From: Eubacteriales bacterium | GTDB taxonomy: Bacteria; Bacillota; Clostridia; Tissierellales; GPF-1 | Assembly (NCBI GenBank): GCA_030625815.1 | Contig: DAOUQF010000013.1 | Coordinates: forward strand, 1-64,000 | DNA: 64,000 bases | Direction: 5' to 3' | In this document: in pieces, positions 26,470 through 34,601 of the stretch | Position numbering within the stretch: the first letter of the stretch is position 1 | Layout: the number at the start of each line of letters is the position of its first letter | Program-made: the position numbers and the translations under genes | Notes under the pieces: generated by a model | The model's database searches: none | The model's input: the letters and a program-made list of their open reading frames with translations, nothing else | What the model was told of the DNA's origin: nothing

Positions 26470-27009
26470 ATGAATTTTCTTGATTATTGTCCCGAGTCGA
26501 TTCAAAGTTTTATTCAAGTTCTTAAATATGAACCAGATGAACATCTGATGCGCCAGGGAGACCCGGCAGACTATATTTATCATCTGATTGATGGCGAACT
26601 CCAATGCTTCGCCATTACAGAAAAAGGGTTGCGCCATATCGTCTATATCTACCAGCCCGGTGAAATTGTAGGTGAGATCGAAGCCTTTACGAACAGTCCC
26701 ATTTTGACTGGTGTTGTTGCCACACAACTGGGCTATAAATTATCGAACACATTCGCCCTGTCTTCCATGAATTTACAATACTCCATCAAAAAGCAATTTA
26801 TGCAGCACCTTTATCACGCCCAACGAAAAAATTCCGGTGCCTTCTATGTCGATAAAAAGGAAATTGCCGCCATTTTGGGCTGCCATTATCGAAGCATCAA
26901 TCGAATCGTACAGGATTTGACAGAAGAGGGCTTCATCCAATATCATAAAGGCACATTTAAAATCACGAACCTAGCTGCTTTTCACGAAGCATTGCGCAAA
27001 CAAGACTGA
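26470..27009 (+). CDS. Crp/Fnr-type regulator, internally deleted paralog
   Basis: A 179-residue protein with an N-terminal cNMP-binding-like beta roll (RQGDPADYIYHLIDGEL...PGEIVGEIEAFTNSP) and a C-terminal winged helix (DKKEIAAILGCHYRSINRIVQDL). Compared with the adjacent 219-residue paralog it lacks about 29 residues directly after VVAT, covering the last strands of the beta roll and most of the dimerisation helix; the sequence resumes in frame at L-x-x-x-L-x(8)-SMN. It may therefore not dimerise or sense normally. No FNR cysteine cluster is present. Start ATG 26470 follows GAGGAGG. The paralog follows 18 nt later, so both are one operon. Confidence 0.8.
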   Translation: MNFLDYCPESIQSFIQVLKYEPDEHLMRQGDPADYIYHLIDGELQCFAITEKGLRHIVYIYQPGEIVGEIEAFTNSPILTGVVATQLGYKLSNTFALSSMNLQYSIKKQFMQHLYHAQRKNSGAFYVDKKEIAAILGCHYRSINRIVQDLTEEGFIQYHKGTFKITNLAAFHEALRKQD

Positions 27010-27027
27010 AAGGAGTCTTTTATCGAT

Positions 27028-27687
27028 ATGAAGCGAAAGGGCAAAAAACTATTAAGCTATAAAGAACTCCTTGCCATTTGCCCACCGGATTTGCAGGATG
27101 AGCTTGAGATCATCTCCTTTTCACCCGATGACTTTTTTATGAGACAAAACGATCAAGAGCATTGGGTGTACATTCTTCTCAGCGGAGAAGCGCAAGCCTT
27201 TTCCACGACCCCCTCAGGAATCCGCCATGTGCGATATATCCATCATGCCGGCGAGGTGATCGGCGAGATCGAAGCGATTACCAATGGACCCATTATCTGC
27301 TCAGTCGTGGCAACCTCCGCCGGAGAAGCGATCAAACTCAATCAAAAAACCTATCTGGAATTAATTCGAACCTCGCCCGATTTCGCCATGTTCGTCGTTG
27401 GTCAATTGGCAGAAAGCCTGGGTATTATGTCAACCTATACATCCATGAACATTCAATACTCCCTGAAACAGCGGCTGATGAAATTCTTTATGCAAAAGCA
27501 TCAACAATTCGGCAATCCCTTCTATGTGGACAAAAAACTGGCAGCCGACCTTTTCGGCTGTCATCTGCGCAGTGTCAATCGCGTTGTCAAAGACCTGGAA
27601 GAAAAGAACTTGTTGGAATATGAAAAAGGGAAATTTCAAATTCTCGATTTAGACAAATTTAAAGACGCCTTGGATCACCAGGAATAA
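27028..27687 (+). CDS. Crp/Fnr-type regulator, full-length paralog
   Basis: A 219-residue regulator: cNMP-binding-like domain (about residues 20-120, GEVIGEIEAITNGP), dimer helix (about 125-150) and HTH_Crp (DKKLAADLFGCHLRSVNRVVKDL). It lacks the phosphate-binding RxS arginine pattern of cAMP-binding Crp and the FNR cysteines, so the effector is unknown; the YeiL/CooA-like divergent group is possible. Start ATG 27028 follows AAAGGAG. It lies convergent with the polyferredoxin pair, whose promoter holds TGTGACA repeats that a Crp-type protein could bind. Confidence 0.85.
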   Translation: MKRKGKKLLSYKELLAICPPDLQDELEIISFSPDDFFMRQNDQEHWVYILLSGEAQAFSTTPSGIRHVRYIHHAGEVIGEIEAITNGPIICSVVATSAGEAIKLNQKTYLELIRTSPDFAMFVVGQLAESLGIMSTYTSMNIQYSLKQRLMKFFMQKHQQFGNPFYVDKKLAADLFGCHLRSVNRVVKDLEEKNLLEYEKGKFQILDLDKFKDALDHQE

Positions 27688-27710
27688 TGGTGAATCAGGC
27701 GTCTTTTCTT
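27661..27710 (+). terminator. Terminator overlapping the end of the second crp-like gene
   Basis: AAAGACGCC...GGATCACC pairs imperfectly with GGTGAATC...GGCGTCTTT across the stop codon and is followed by a short T-rich run (TTTTCTT). The 5' arm is coding sequence. Confidence 0.75.
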
Positions 27711-27736
27711 ATCAACCTATTGCTCTTCTGAAACTG

Positions 27737-28441
27737 CTACTCTTCCGCCAATTCTTGCAACGTCAGCTTTGCCGCAGAAAATGCAACTCCATTGCTGTTG
27801 CAAACATCCCGCACCACTTCTCCCTTGGATCCATACTCGCCAATCACCGAAATAATCTCCTCTTCCGATAAACCGAGGGCAAAGAGATCAGCCACGGTTG
27901 TGTTTCCTTTCACCAATGGCTCCACATGCTCCTCTTCAATGACCGTTTCTTCCTCCTGTTTCAGCACTGCCTTTGGCTCCATGGTCGGAATCAGCACCGC
28001 CTCTTCCCCGGAAAGTTTTCCTTCCTGTACCAGAAACTCAACCGCATGGGAAAAGAGCGCTTCTTCCCCAGTCCGCTCATAGGGCAGCCCCGTATATCGT
28101 GCCACAAAAAGCCGAACCGATGACGTTCCCATTTCAACTTCACCCTCAGAAGGATAATTTGCTTCCAATACTTTCAATTGGAAATCAGCGGGATTTTCCT
28201 CAACGGAAAACGCTTCTGCCAAAACCTCAACTGAAATCGGAAAGGCATTTGCAATATCCGAAAAGGTATAGGAACCGCGAATATCAACAGGATCCCCCTC
28301 ACCCGCAAAGGCTCCCGTTTCAATTTTTTGCGGTGTCTTGCTCGATTCTGTCTGCCAAAGCCCCATCGCGGAGCTGATCAGCACCCCGCCAAAAATTATG
28401 CCCACAATCAACACCGCAAGGGTCGCATGCTTAATTCTCAT
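27737..28441 (-). CDS. Membrane-anchored partner of the NapH-like polyferredoxin
   Basis: A 234-residue protein with one N-terminal membrane helix (residues 7-29) and an outside domain. Two related segments are seen: DIRGSYTFSDIANAF-PISVEVLAEAF near residue 53 and VKGNTTVADLF-ALGLSEEEIISVIG near residue 176, a short helical motif I have seen as a companion or extension of 4Fe-4S NapH/NosR-like proteins. Between them is a Glu-rich linker. The motif's role is not established; it may mediate contact with an electron-transfer partner. Its start overlaps the polyferredoxin gene by 11 nt, so it is translated with it. Start ATG 28441 follows AGGAGG. Confidence 0.65.
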   Translation of the reverse strand: MRIKHATLAVLIVGIIFGGVLISSAMGLWQTESSKTPQKIETGAFAGEGDPVDIRGSYTFSDIANAFPISVEVLAEAFSVEENPADFQLKVLEANYPSEGEVEMGTSSVRLFVARYTGLPYERTGEEALFSHAVEFLVQEGKLSGEEAVLIPTMEPKAVLKQEEETVIEEEHVEPLVKGNTTVADLFALGLSEEEIISVIGEYGSKGEVVRDVCNSNGVAFSAAKLTLQELAEE

Positions 28442-29243
28442 TGGGCTTTCCTCCTAACAATTCAACCGTTTCCGGAATCGGACAGGCCGCGTCCGAGGTG
28501 CATTCCATACAAGTTATGCAACGAAGATCTCGCACCTTAGTGGTTGTTGACACCTCAATCCCCATGGGACAGACCGCATTGCACTTCTTGCAACCGATGC
28601 AAGTCGCCGGCTTTCTTCGAATCGCAAAGATTCGAAAGAGATTGGTAATCCCCAACAAGGCGCCAAAGGGACAGGCATATCGGCACCATGGCCGCTCAAC
28701 AATCAAGGACAGTCCCAATACAACCAACAGGACCACGATTGCGGATATCGCAACCTCTCCCGTCCAAAATTGAAACAAGGCGTAATAGGGATCAACCGCC
28801 GAAAACACCAGCTGAACGGATTGCGCCGTCACCATCAACACCCGAATCAGAATCAGATACCTGAGCCACCGTAAAATTTGATCCGCTCGGTTTGGAATCA
28901 GGTTGTTGAACCGCTTCCCCATCAATTTCCGGCCAAGCTTTCCAATCCATTCCTGAATTGAACCCAAAGGACAGACCCACCCGCAGAATGCCGGTCCCAC
29001 CAATATGCTGAGAAATAGAACCAATCCCATCAGAATCAAAGAAGATTCATGAATCTTTTTGATCAATAATCCGTCCGTTACATATGTATATAGGGTGACA
29101 ACACCACCGAAGGGACAGATCGCATGCAAGGATGCATTGGGAATCCATGAGATTCCACCCCCCGCTTCCGTCAATCCATGGTTCACCGCTATTGCCGCAA
29201 TAAATAGAAAAAATCCAATTTGTACCCACCGTCTGCTCTTCAT
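28431..29243 (-). CDS. NapH/NosR-like membrane polyferredoxin
   Basis: A 270-residue electron-transfer membrane protein: about five membrane helices, two inner CxxxCP motifs (FCGWVCPLG near residue 87 and CRYACPFG near residue 193) and a C-terminal ferredoxin domain with CIGCKKCNAVCP and CITCMECTSDAACP, giving two [4Fe-4S] clusters. NapH, NosR and CcoG share this layout and pass electrons between quinol, flavin or ferredoxin and outside enzymes. No nap, nos or cco gene is nearby; the extracytoplasmic flavoprotein at 55-56.8 kb is a conceivable acceptor, but that is speculation. Start ATG 29243 follows AAGGAGG. Confidence 0.8.
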   Translation of the reverse strand: MKSRRWVQIGFFLFIAAIAVNHGLTEAGGGISWIPNASLHAICPFGGVVTLYTYVTDGLLIKKIHESSLILMGLVLFLSILVGPAFCGWVCPLGSIQEWIGKLGRKLMGKRFNNLIPNRADQILRWLRYLILIRVLMVTAQSVQLVFSAVDPYYALFQFWTGEVAISAIVVLLVVLGLSLIVERPWCRYACPFGALLGITNLFRIFAIRRKPATCIGCKKCNAVCPMGIEVSTTTKVRDLRCITCMECTSDAACPIPETVELLGGKPNEN

Positions 29244-29265
29244 GAATAATCCTCCTTATTCCTTG

Positions 29266-29298
29266 ACTATACCTAAAGTCTGTGACAGCTTTGTGACA
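29266..29298 (-). promoter_or_regulatory. Regulatory region of the polyferredoxin operon with TGTGACA repeats
   Basis: Plus-strand TGTGACA at 29281-29287 and again at 29292-29298 (11 bp apart, direct orientation) upstream of a TATAGT -10 on the minus strand (29266-29271). TGTGA is the Crp half-site, and two Crp-type genes lie 2 kb away. No clear -35 is seen, which fits an activator-dependent promoter. Confidence 0.4.
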
Positions 29299-29325
29299 AA
29301 AAAAACCACTTCAGGAATGAAGTGG
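29298..29325 (-). terminator. Terminator of the esterase-patatin operon
   Basis: An 8-bp stem CCACTTCA/TGAAGTGG with a 4-nt loop, followed on the minus strand by eight T. Confidence 0.88.
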
Positions 29326-29381
29326 CTGGCAAATGCTAGATTTTTATTTGCTGTTTGAGGTACACGCCAAGAATGAAGCGG

Positions 29382-30584
29382 TCAGCAAAAAACATGCTTC
29401 ATCATTTGATAGAACAATTCTTCCCGCACCTGCTTGCTGACAATGCCCCCATACGGGATCTTTCGGACAAAACTGGAAACGTCGGAAGTTTCCTTCGTCT
29501 CGTAATGATCACGAACCAAGCGATAAAACTCGCTGAAGGAGTAGATGGCAAAGCGCGGAATCTCAAGCTGTACGGCGACATGATCCAAAAGGCGAATCAC
29601 AATCTCATCGTAATCATCCTTCGCATCCACCTCCAGATATCTGGCCACCATGGGAATCACTTTCTCTAAAAGCAGACGCTTCGCCGGCATCTCCTCGTCA
29701 AGCCCCATCTCTTTCGCAATATTTCGAATTACTTCATCATCAAGGGCCAACATGTACTCCAAAATCTCGCTAGCGGTTCGATCCATCTGCAGATAATAAC
29801 GATCCCCGCGCAATTTTTGGAAATGGCGATAGACGTCATAATAGCCCAATTGCAGATTGTGGCGCGTTTTTTCTTGAGTAAAATCGAAGGTTCCCCCCAG
29901 ATTTTCTCTCGGCGCAATTTCAATCAAATTGACGCGACCTGTATCATATCGCTGCTTCATCCCCATTCCGAAGATCCGAAGCGCAATGATATTCACATAT
30001 CCTCGGCGCAGCAACAGATTAATAGGCAGATTGTCATACATCCCGCCATCCGTAAACTTTTTTCCCGCCAAAGGCTCATTCTTAAAGGCAGGATGATTGG
30101 CGCTCGCCAATACATACTCTGTAATTTCTCCCGGGGGAATTTCATTTTTATACAATTCCATTCCCTTGAAATCCGTCAAGGAGATGGTAACCAAACCAAA
30201 ATCCACCGTTGACCGCCTCAATTTTTCTTCATCGAGAGAATCCATAACCAGGGCTCTAAGGGGCGCCGTATCAATCCCGCCATCCTTGACAATCTTTGTT
30301 ATCCTCGTTCGTATGGTTTTCCAGTCCTCCCGCTCCAATTGCAGATTCACCAATTTTTGATACTCGGAATCCGTCATATCCACAACCAACGAAGGTTTCA
30401 TATTTTCCCACAATTCATAGGCGCGATCAAAATCGCCTTGGGCGATCATCGCCCCATTCAAAGCGCCAACGGAGGTTCCCGCAACCGCTTCAAACTCAAA
30501 TCCCAATTCATACAACGCCTTGACCGCACCAATCTGATACGCTCCCTTAGCGCCGCCGCCTTCTAATGCCAGTGCATATTTCAT
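29382..30584 (-). CDS. Patatin-like phospholipase
   Basis: A 400-residue patatin/RssA-type lipid acyl hydrolase. Oxyanion loop LEGGGAKGAYQIG at residues 7-19, nucleophile GTSVG near residue 40 and the catalytic Asp in DGGMYDNLP near residue 179 form the Ser-Asp dyad. The C-terminal 200 residues are helical and lack a signal or membrane anchor, so it acts in the cytoplasm, likely on membrane phospholipids or acyl esters. Start ATG 30584 follows AGGAGG and lies one base after the esterase stop codon, so translation is coupled. Confidence 0.9.
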   Translation of the reverse strand: MKYALALEGGGAKGAYQIGAVKALYELGFEFEAVAGTSVGALNGAMIAQGDFDRAYELWENMKPSLVVDMTDSEYQKLVNLQLEREDWKTIRTRITKIVKDGGIDTAPLRALVMDSLDEEKLRRSTVDFGLVTISLTDFKGMELYKNEIPPGEITEYVLASANHPAFKNEPLAGKKFTDGGMYDNLPINLLLRRGYVNIIALRIFGMGMKQRYDTGRVNLIEIAPRENLGGTFDFTQEKTRHNLQLGYYDVYRHFQKLRGDRYYLQMDRTASEILEYMLALDDEVIRNIAKEMGLDEEMPAKRLLLEKVIPMVARYLEVDAKDDYDEIVIRLLDHVAVQLEIPRFAIYSFSEFYRLVRDHYETKETSDVSSFVRKIPYGGIVSKQVREELFYQMMKHVFC

Positions 30585-30585
30585 G

Positions 30586-31365
30586 CTATTCCTCCTGTTT
30601 TTCAATTGGCAGCCACGCCAATACCCGCTGAATATTTCGATCCCAAAAGTCCCACGTATGCGCCCCCGACTCTTCAAATACCTTCGCTTGAATATCCTGC
30701 GCTTTCAATGCCTCCAAGAAATGCAGATGGCTCGGATATAAAAAATCCTCTGTTCCGCACATCACAAAAAGCTCCGGAAGCTCGCCACGCGTTTTCGCCT
30801 GCTTCAGCAGGGTAAATAAATCATTGAGGCTCCCTTCAAATCGATCCAAATCCCCAAAAATATTTTCCATCTCCGGACGAATCACCGCCATTTCCGGTGC
30901 CCCCTGCGTAATCTGATATTGATAATACAAATCCACCACACCCGATAGACTCGCCGCATAACTAAATCGATCCGGACATCCCAAGGCCCATTTCAAGGCG
31001 CCATACCCGCCCATGGACAGACCGGCGACAAATCGATTTTCTCTTTTTTTGGACAAGGGAAAATAGTATTCCATCATTCTGGGCAATTCCTCTGAAAGAA
31101 AGGTCCAATAGGAATATCCAACCGCCATATCCGTATAAAAACTTCGGTGAACCTCCGGCATGACAATCGCAATCTTATACTTCGACGCATACCGTTCAAT
31201 TGCTGTTTTTCTACACCAAGAACTATAATTCCCCGAGAGTCCATGCAACAAATACAAAGTGGGCAATTCCTCCGGCAGAGTTTCAACCTGATCCGGAAGA
31301 ATCACATATACGGACATCTCAAGATCCAATACTTTTGAATCGATCTGACAATGAAGCAAGGCCAT
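30586..31365 (-). CDS. EstA/esterase D-type alpha/beta hydrolase
   Basis: A 259-residue serine esterase resembling tributyrin esterase EstA and S-formylglutathione hydrolase. LYLLHGLSGNYSSW near residue 40, nucleophile GLSMGGYGA near residue 122, acid GTEDFLYPS near residue 209 and catalytic His in GAHTWDFWD near residue 238 complete the triad. No signal peptide. It is followed directly by the patatin gene, suggesting joint handling of short-chain or lipid esters. The upstream 40 bases hold a ribosome-binding site (GGAGG). Confidence 0.85.
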   Translation of the reverse strand: MALLHCQIDSKVLDLEMSVYVILPDQVETLPEELPTLYLLHGLSGNYSSWCRKTAIERYASKYKIAIVMPEVHRSFYTDMAVGYSYWTFLSEELPRMMEYYFPLSKKRENRFVAGLSMGGYGALKWALGCPDRFSYAASLSGVVDLYYQYQITQGAPEMAVIRPEMENIFGDLDRFEGSLNDLFTLLKQAKTRGELPELFVMCGTEDFLYPSHLHFLEALKAQDIQAKVFEESGAHTWDFWDRNIQRVLAWLPIEKQEE

Positions 31366-31430
31366 TTTTCTTCCTCCTAGCAGTTTTTTTACTTTTTTTC
31401 AGTATAGCAGATTCTTGAATTTGCGCCAAA

Positions 31431-31651
31431 ATGCACGAAAACTTGCACAAAACATCAAAATGCAAGTATTTTTTGTCAACCATTCATTCTGAAAACATTT
31501 TCACGATGCAAGTTTTAGCCGCTTTATTAAAATAAAGCAGGCTCAACCCCTTGAAACCACTGGATTTATGCATGTTTTCTTGCAATATTAGCCTTTGACT
31601 AATCATTCAGAAAGCTTTATAATAATGCAATAAGAATAAATTTTCTTGCAT
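31431..31651. promoter_or_regulatory. TGCA-box cluster around the acn promoter
   Basis: TGCA occurs eight times in 220 bp (near 31432, 31444, 31461, 31507, 31569, 31581, 31626 and 31647), most often as TTGCA or TGCAA, in a stretch rich in A and T where one would be expected by chance. ATGCAA just after the -10 and TTGCAT before the start codon form an inverted pair. The pattern suggests a cooperative operator controlling the citrate operon. The regulator is not identified; it does not resemble the CcpC (ATAA-N7-TTAT) site. Confidence 0.55.
31595..31623 (+). promoter_or_regulatory. Promoter of acn-icd-citrate synthase
   Basis: TTGACT and a perfect TATAAT with a 17-bp spacer, 38 bp before the start codon, lying within the TGCA-box cluster. 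Confidence 0.85.
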
Positions 31652-31661
31652 GGAGGGAAAA

Positions 31662-33596
31662 ATGGGAAAAACATTAGCGTACAAAATTTTGGAAAAAAAT
31701 TTACAAGCTGGCACACTCGCACAAGGAGAAGAGCTCTCCATCCGTGTCAATCAAACTTTGACTCAGGATTCAACAGGCACTATGGTTTATTTGCAATTGG
31801 AAGCGATGGACATCGATTCCATTCAAACCGACCGCTCCGTTGCCTATATCGACCACAATACCCTGCAAGCCGGTTTTGAAAATGCAGATGATCATCTCTT
31901 TATTCAAACCGCAGCCGCCAAGTACGGAATTATCTTCTCAAAACCCGGAAACGGGATCTGTCACCAATTGCATCTGGAACGTTTCGGAAAGCCCGGCGAA
32001 GTATTAATCGGCTCGGACAGCCATACCCCGACCGGCGGCGGACTCAGCATGATTGCCATCGGTTCCGGCGGCTTGGACGTTGCCGTTGCCATGGCGAAGG
32101 GCAGCTACCCGATGAAAGCGCCAAAGGTATACGAGATACACTTAACCGGCAGCTTGCCGCCATGGTCTTCCGCGAAGGACGTGATCCTGGAAGTGCTTAG
32201 AAACCTCAGTGTAAAGGGCGGCGTCGGTTATATCATTGAATACACAGGACAGGGCGTAGGGTCCCTATCCGTTACGGATCGTGCAACCATCACCAATATG
32301 GGCGCGGAATTGGGTGCTACGACATCCATCTTCCCTTCAGACGAGATGACCCTCGATTTTCTGACTCGTCAGGGACGCGCAGAAGACTATCAGCCTCTGG
32401 CAGCCGATAAAGACGCCGTATACGACGCGCGATTGGAAATCGATCTGTCTGCCTTGGTACCAATGGTCGCGAAACCCCACAGTCCGGATGCCGTTGCAAC
32501 CCTCTCCGAGATTGCGGGAATGAAAGTGGATCAAGTCGCCATCGGAAGCTGCACAAACTCTTCCTATACCGACCTGATGAAGGTAGCGGCGATTTTAAAA
32601 GACAAGAGCGTTCATCCAAACGTCAGCCTGGTTATTTCTCCTGGATCCAGCAATATCCTCAAAATGATGAGTGAAAACGGCGCCCTAGGCGATTTGATCG
32701 CTGCCGGAGCGCGAATATTGGAAGCCGCTTGCGGACCATGCATCGGCATGGGACAAGCGCCAAAGAGCGGTGCCATCTCCCTTCGCACCTTCAACCGAAA
32801 TTTCCAAGGACGCTGCGGAACCATGGATGCCGATGTCTATCTGGTCAGTCCGGAGATGGCGGCAATCGCAGCCATCACAGGTACTGTCACCCTGCCAACC
32901 GAATATGGCATGGAGGCACCGACGATCGTCTTGCCGGAGACCTTTGCGAATTTTGAAAACTACTTTATTTATCCTCCAGAAGATCGAAGCGGATTATCCG
33001 TCGTAATGGGACCGAATATCAAACCCTTCCCACTCAATAGCGACCTTCCCGAAAATCTATCTGGATCCTTGTTGCTGAAAACGGGAGACAATATCACCAC
33101 GGATGACATTATGCCGTCCAACGCCAAGCTATTGCCGTTCCGATCGAATATTCCAGAATTGTCGAAGTACTGCTTCGGCACCATTATTCCAGACTTTAAA
33201 ATGAGAGCGGAAGCTGCCGGCGGAGGATTTGTCATCGGCGGCGACAATTACGGACAGGGCTCATCGCGTGAGCATGCCGCCCTTGTGCCTCTTTACTTGG
33301 GTGTAAAGGCCGTCATTGCCAAATCCTTTGCAAGAATCCACAAGAAGAACCTGCTCAACTCAGGAATCCTTCCACTTGTCTTTGTTGATCCGACTGATTA
33401 CGATCGCTTTAATGAGTCTGATGAATTAAAGTTCAATGCGGTTCATGCTGCATTGGCTGGAAATATCAAGTTCGAACTGGTTAATGAAACCCAAGGCTTC
33501 GCTTGCGAGGTAGCGTTTGAAGGTTCCGATCGGGATGTTGAAGTCCTTTTGATTGGCGGCACCTTGAATTTCACGAAAAAGGAGATCCTATCATGA
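31662..33596 (+). CDS. acn: Aconitate hydratase
   Basis: A 644-residue aconitase of the short single-chain type common in anaerobes. [4Fe-4S] ligands are seen in GSCTNSSYTD near residue 288 and ACGPCIGMG near residue 350; the C-terminal swivel domain has GDNITTDDIMPS and GDNYGQGSSREHA near residue 530. It isomerises citrate to isocitrate. Start ATG 31662 is chosen because the earlier ATG at 31650 forms part of the ribosome-binding region (GGAGGG). Its stop overlaps the icd start as ATGA. First gene of the acn-icd-citrate synthase operon. Confidence 0.93.
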   Translation: MGKTLAYKILEKNLQAGTLAQGEELSIRVNQTLTQDSTGTMVYLQLEAMDIDSIQTDRSVAYIDHNTLQAGFENADDHLFIQTAAAKYGIIFSKPGNGICHQLHLERFGKPGEVLIGSDSHTPTGGGLSMIAIGSGGLDVAVAMAKGSYPMKAPKVYEIHLTGSLPPWSSAKDVILEVLRNLSVKGGVGYIIEYTGQGVGSLSVTDRATITNMGAELGATTSIFPSDEMTLDFLTRQGRAEDYQPLAADKDAVYDARLEIDLSALVPMVAKPHSPDAVATLSEIAGMKVDQVAIGSCTNSSYTDLMKVAAILKDKSVHPNVSLVISPGSSNILKMMSENGALGDLIAAGARILEAACGPCIGMGQAPKSGAISLRTFNRNFQGRCGTMDADVYLVSPEMAAIAAITGTVTLPTEYGMEAPTIVLPETFANFENYFIYPPEDRSGLSVVMGPNIKPFPLNSDLPENLSGSLLLKTGDNITTDDIMPSNAKLLPFRSNIPELSKYCFGTIIPDFKMRAEAAGGGFVIGGDNYGQGSSREHAALVPLYLGVKAVIAKSFARIHKKNLLNSGILPLVFVDPTDYDRFNESDELKFNAVHAALAGNIKFELVNETQGFACEVAFEGSDRDVEVLLIGGTLNFTKKEILS

Positions 33597-34597
33597 ATCG
33601 AGTAACCTTTATTCCAGGCGACGGAATTGGACCCGAAGTCGCCCAGGCAGCAAAAGAAGTCATCGATGCAACTGGTGTAGCCATTGAATGGGAAACCGTA
33701 AATGCCGGGGAAGCCGTTTTTCAAAAGACAGGCGTTCTCGTTCCCGATGAAGTTTATAAAAGCATCGAAAAAAATCGCATTGCCTTGAAGGGGCCGATCA
33801 CAACCCCTGTCGGCAGCGGATTTCGAAGCATCAATGTTCATTTGAGAAACCGATACGATCTCTACGCCAATATTCGTCCAATCATCAGCTTGCAGGGCGA
33901 TCGAGCGCGATATCCAAATCTTGATCTTGTCATCTTCCGCGAAAATACGGAAGGCCTTTATATCGGAGACGAAGAATTCCTGGATGCCGACACAGTAATC
34001 GCCAGAAAAAGAATCACCCGCAAAGGCTCGACTCGAATCATGGAAAGCGCCTTTGCCTATGCCGCATCAAACGGACGAAAAAAAGTCACCGTTGCCCATA
34101 AGGCAAATATCCTCAAGGACACCGACGGACTATTTTTGACCTGCGCTCGCACAGTTGCTGAGAAGTATCCCGAGATTGAATACGAAGAAGTCATCATCGA
34201 CAATATGTGCATGCAATTGGTGATCAACCCCTATCAATTCGATGTTGTCGCCACCATGAATCTCTATGGCGATATCCTGTCCGATCTTTGCGCAGGCTTG
34301 GTCGGCGGATTGGGATTGGTTCCCGGCGCCAATATCGGAAGTGACATTGCCATCTTTGAAGCCGTCCACGGCAGCGCGCCGAAATTGGCCGGGCAAAACA
34401 AAGCCAATCCGGTCGCATTGATCCTTTCAGGCGCCAGCCTATTGGATCACTTGGGGGAACCGGAAGCAGCGGAGAAAGTAAGAAATGCCGTTGCCGCCAT
34501 CGTCAAAGAAGGCATCCACGTAACAAAAGATCTAGGCGGCAACGCAACGACAACCGAAATGACTGCCGCGATCATTAAAAACATGCAGGGGAAGTGA
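33593..34597 (+). CDS. icd: Isocitrate dehydrogenase, NAD-type (IDH3-like)
   Basis: A 334-residue beta-decarboxylating dehydrogenase. The substrate loop GSGFRSINVHLRNRYDLYAN near residue 79 has the Ser and Arg set of isocitrate enzymes, FRENTEGLYIG near residue 117 is conserved, and HGSAPKLAGQNKANP near residue 260 forms the cofactor site. The short length and sequence fit the NAD-linked IDH3-like group; isopropylmalate or homoisocitrate activity is less likely given its aconitase and citrate synthase neighbours. Coupled to acn by a 4-nt overlap. It makes 2-oxoglutarate. Confidence 0.87.
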   Translation: MNRVTFIPGDGIGPEVAQAAKEVIDATGVAIEWETVNAGEAVFQKTGVLVPDEVYKSIEKNRIALKGPITTPVGSGFRSINVHLRNRYDLYANIRPIISLQGDRARYPNLDLVIFRENTEGLYIGDEEFLDADTVIARKRITRKGSTRIMESAFAYAASNGRKKVTVAHKANILKDTDGLFLTCARTVAEKYPEIEYEEVIIDNMCMQLVINPYQFDVVATMNLYGDILSDLCAGLVGGLGLVPGANIGSDIAIFEAVHGSAPKLAGQNKANPVALILSGASLLDHLGEPEAAEKVRNAVAAIVKEGIHVTKDLGGNATTTEMTAAIIKNMQGK

Positions 34598-34601
34598 GAA
34601 A

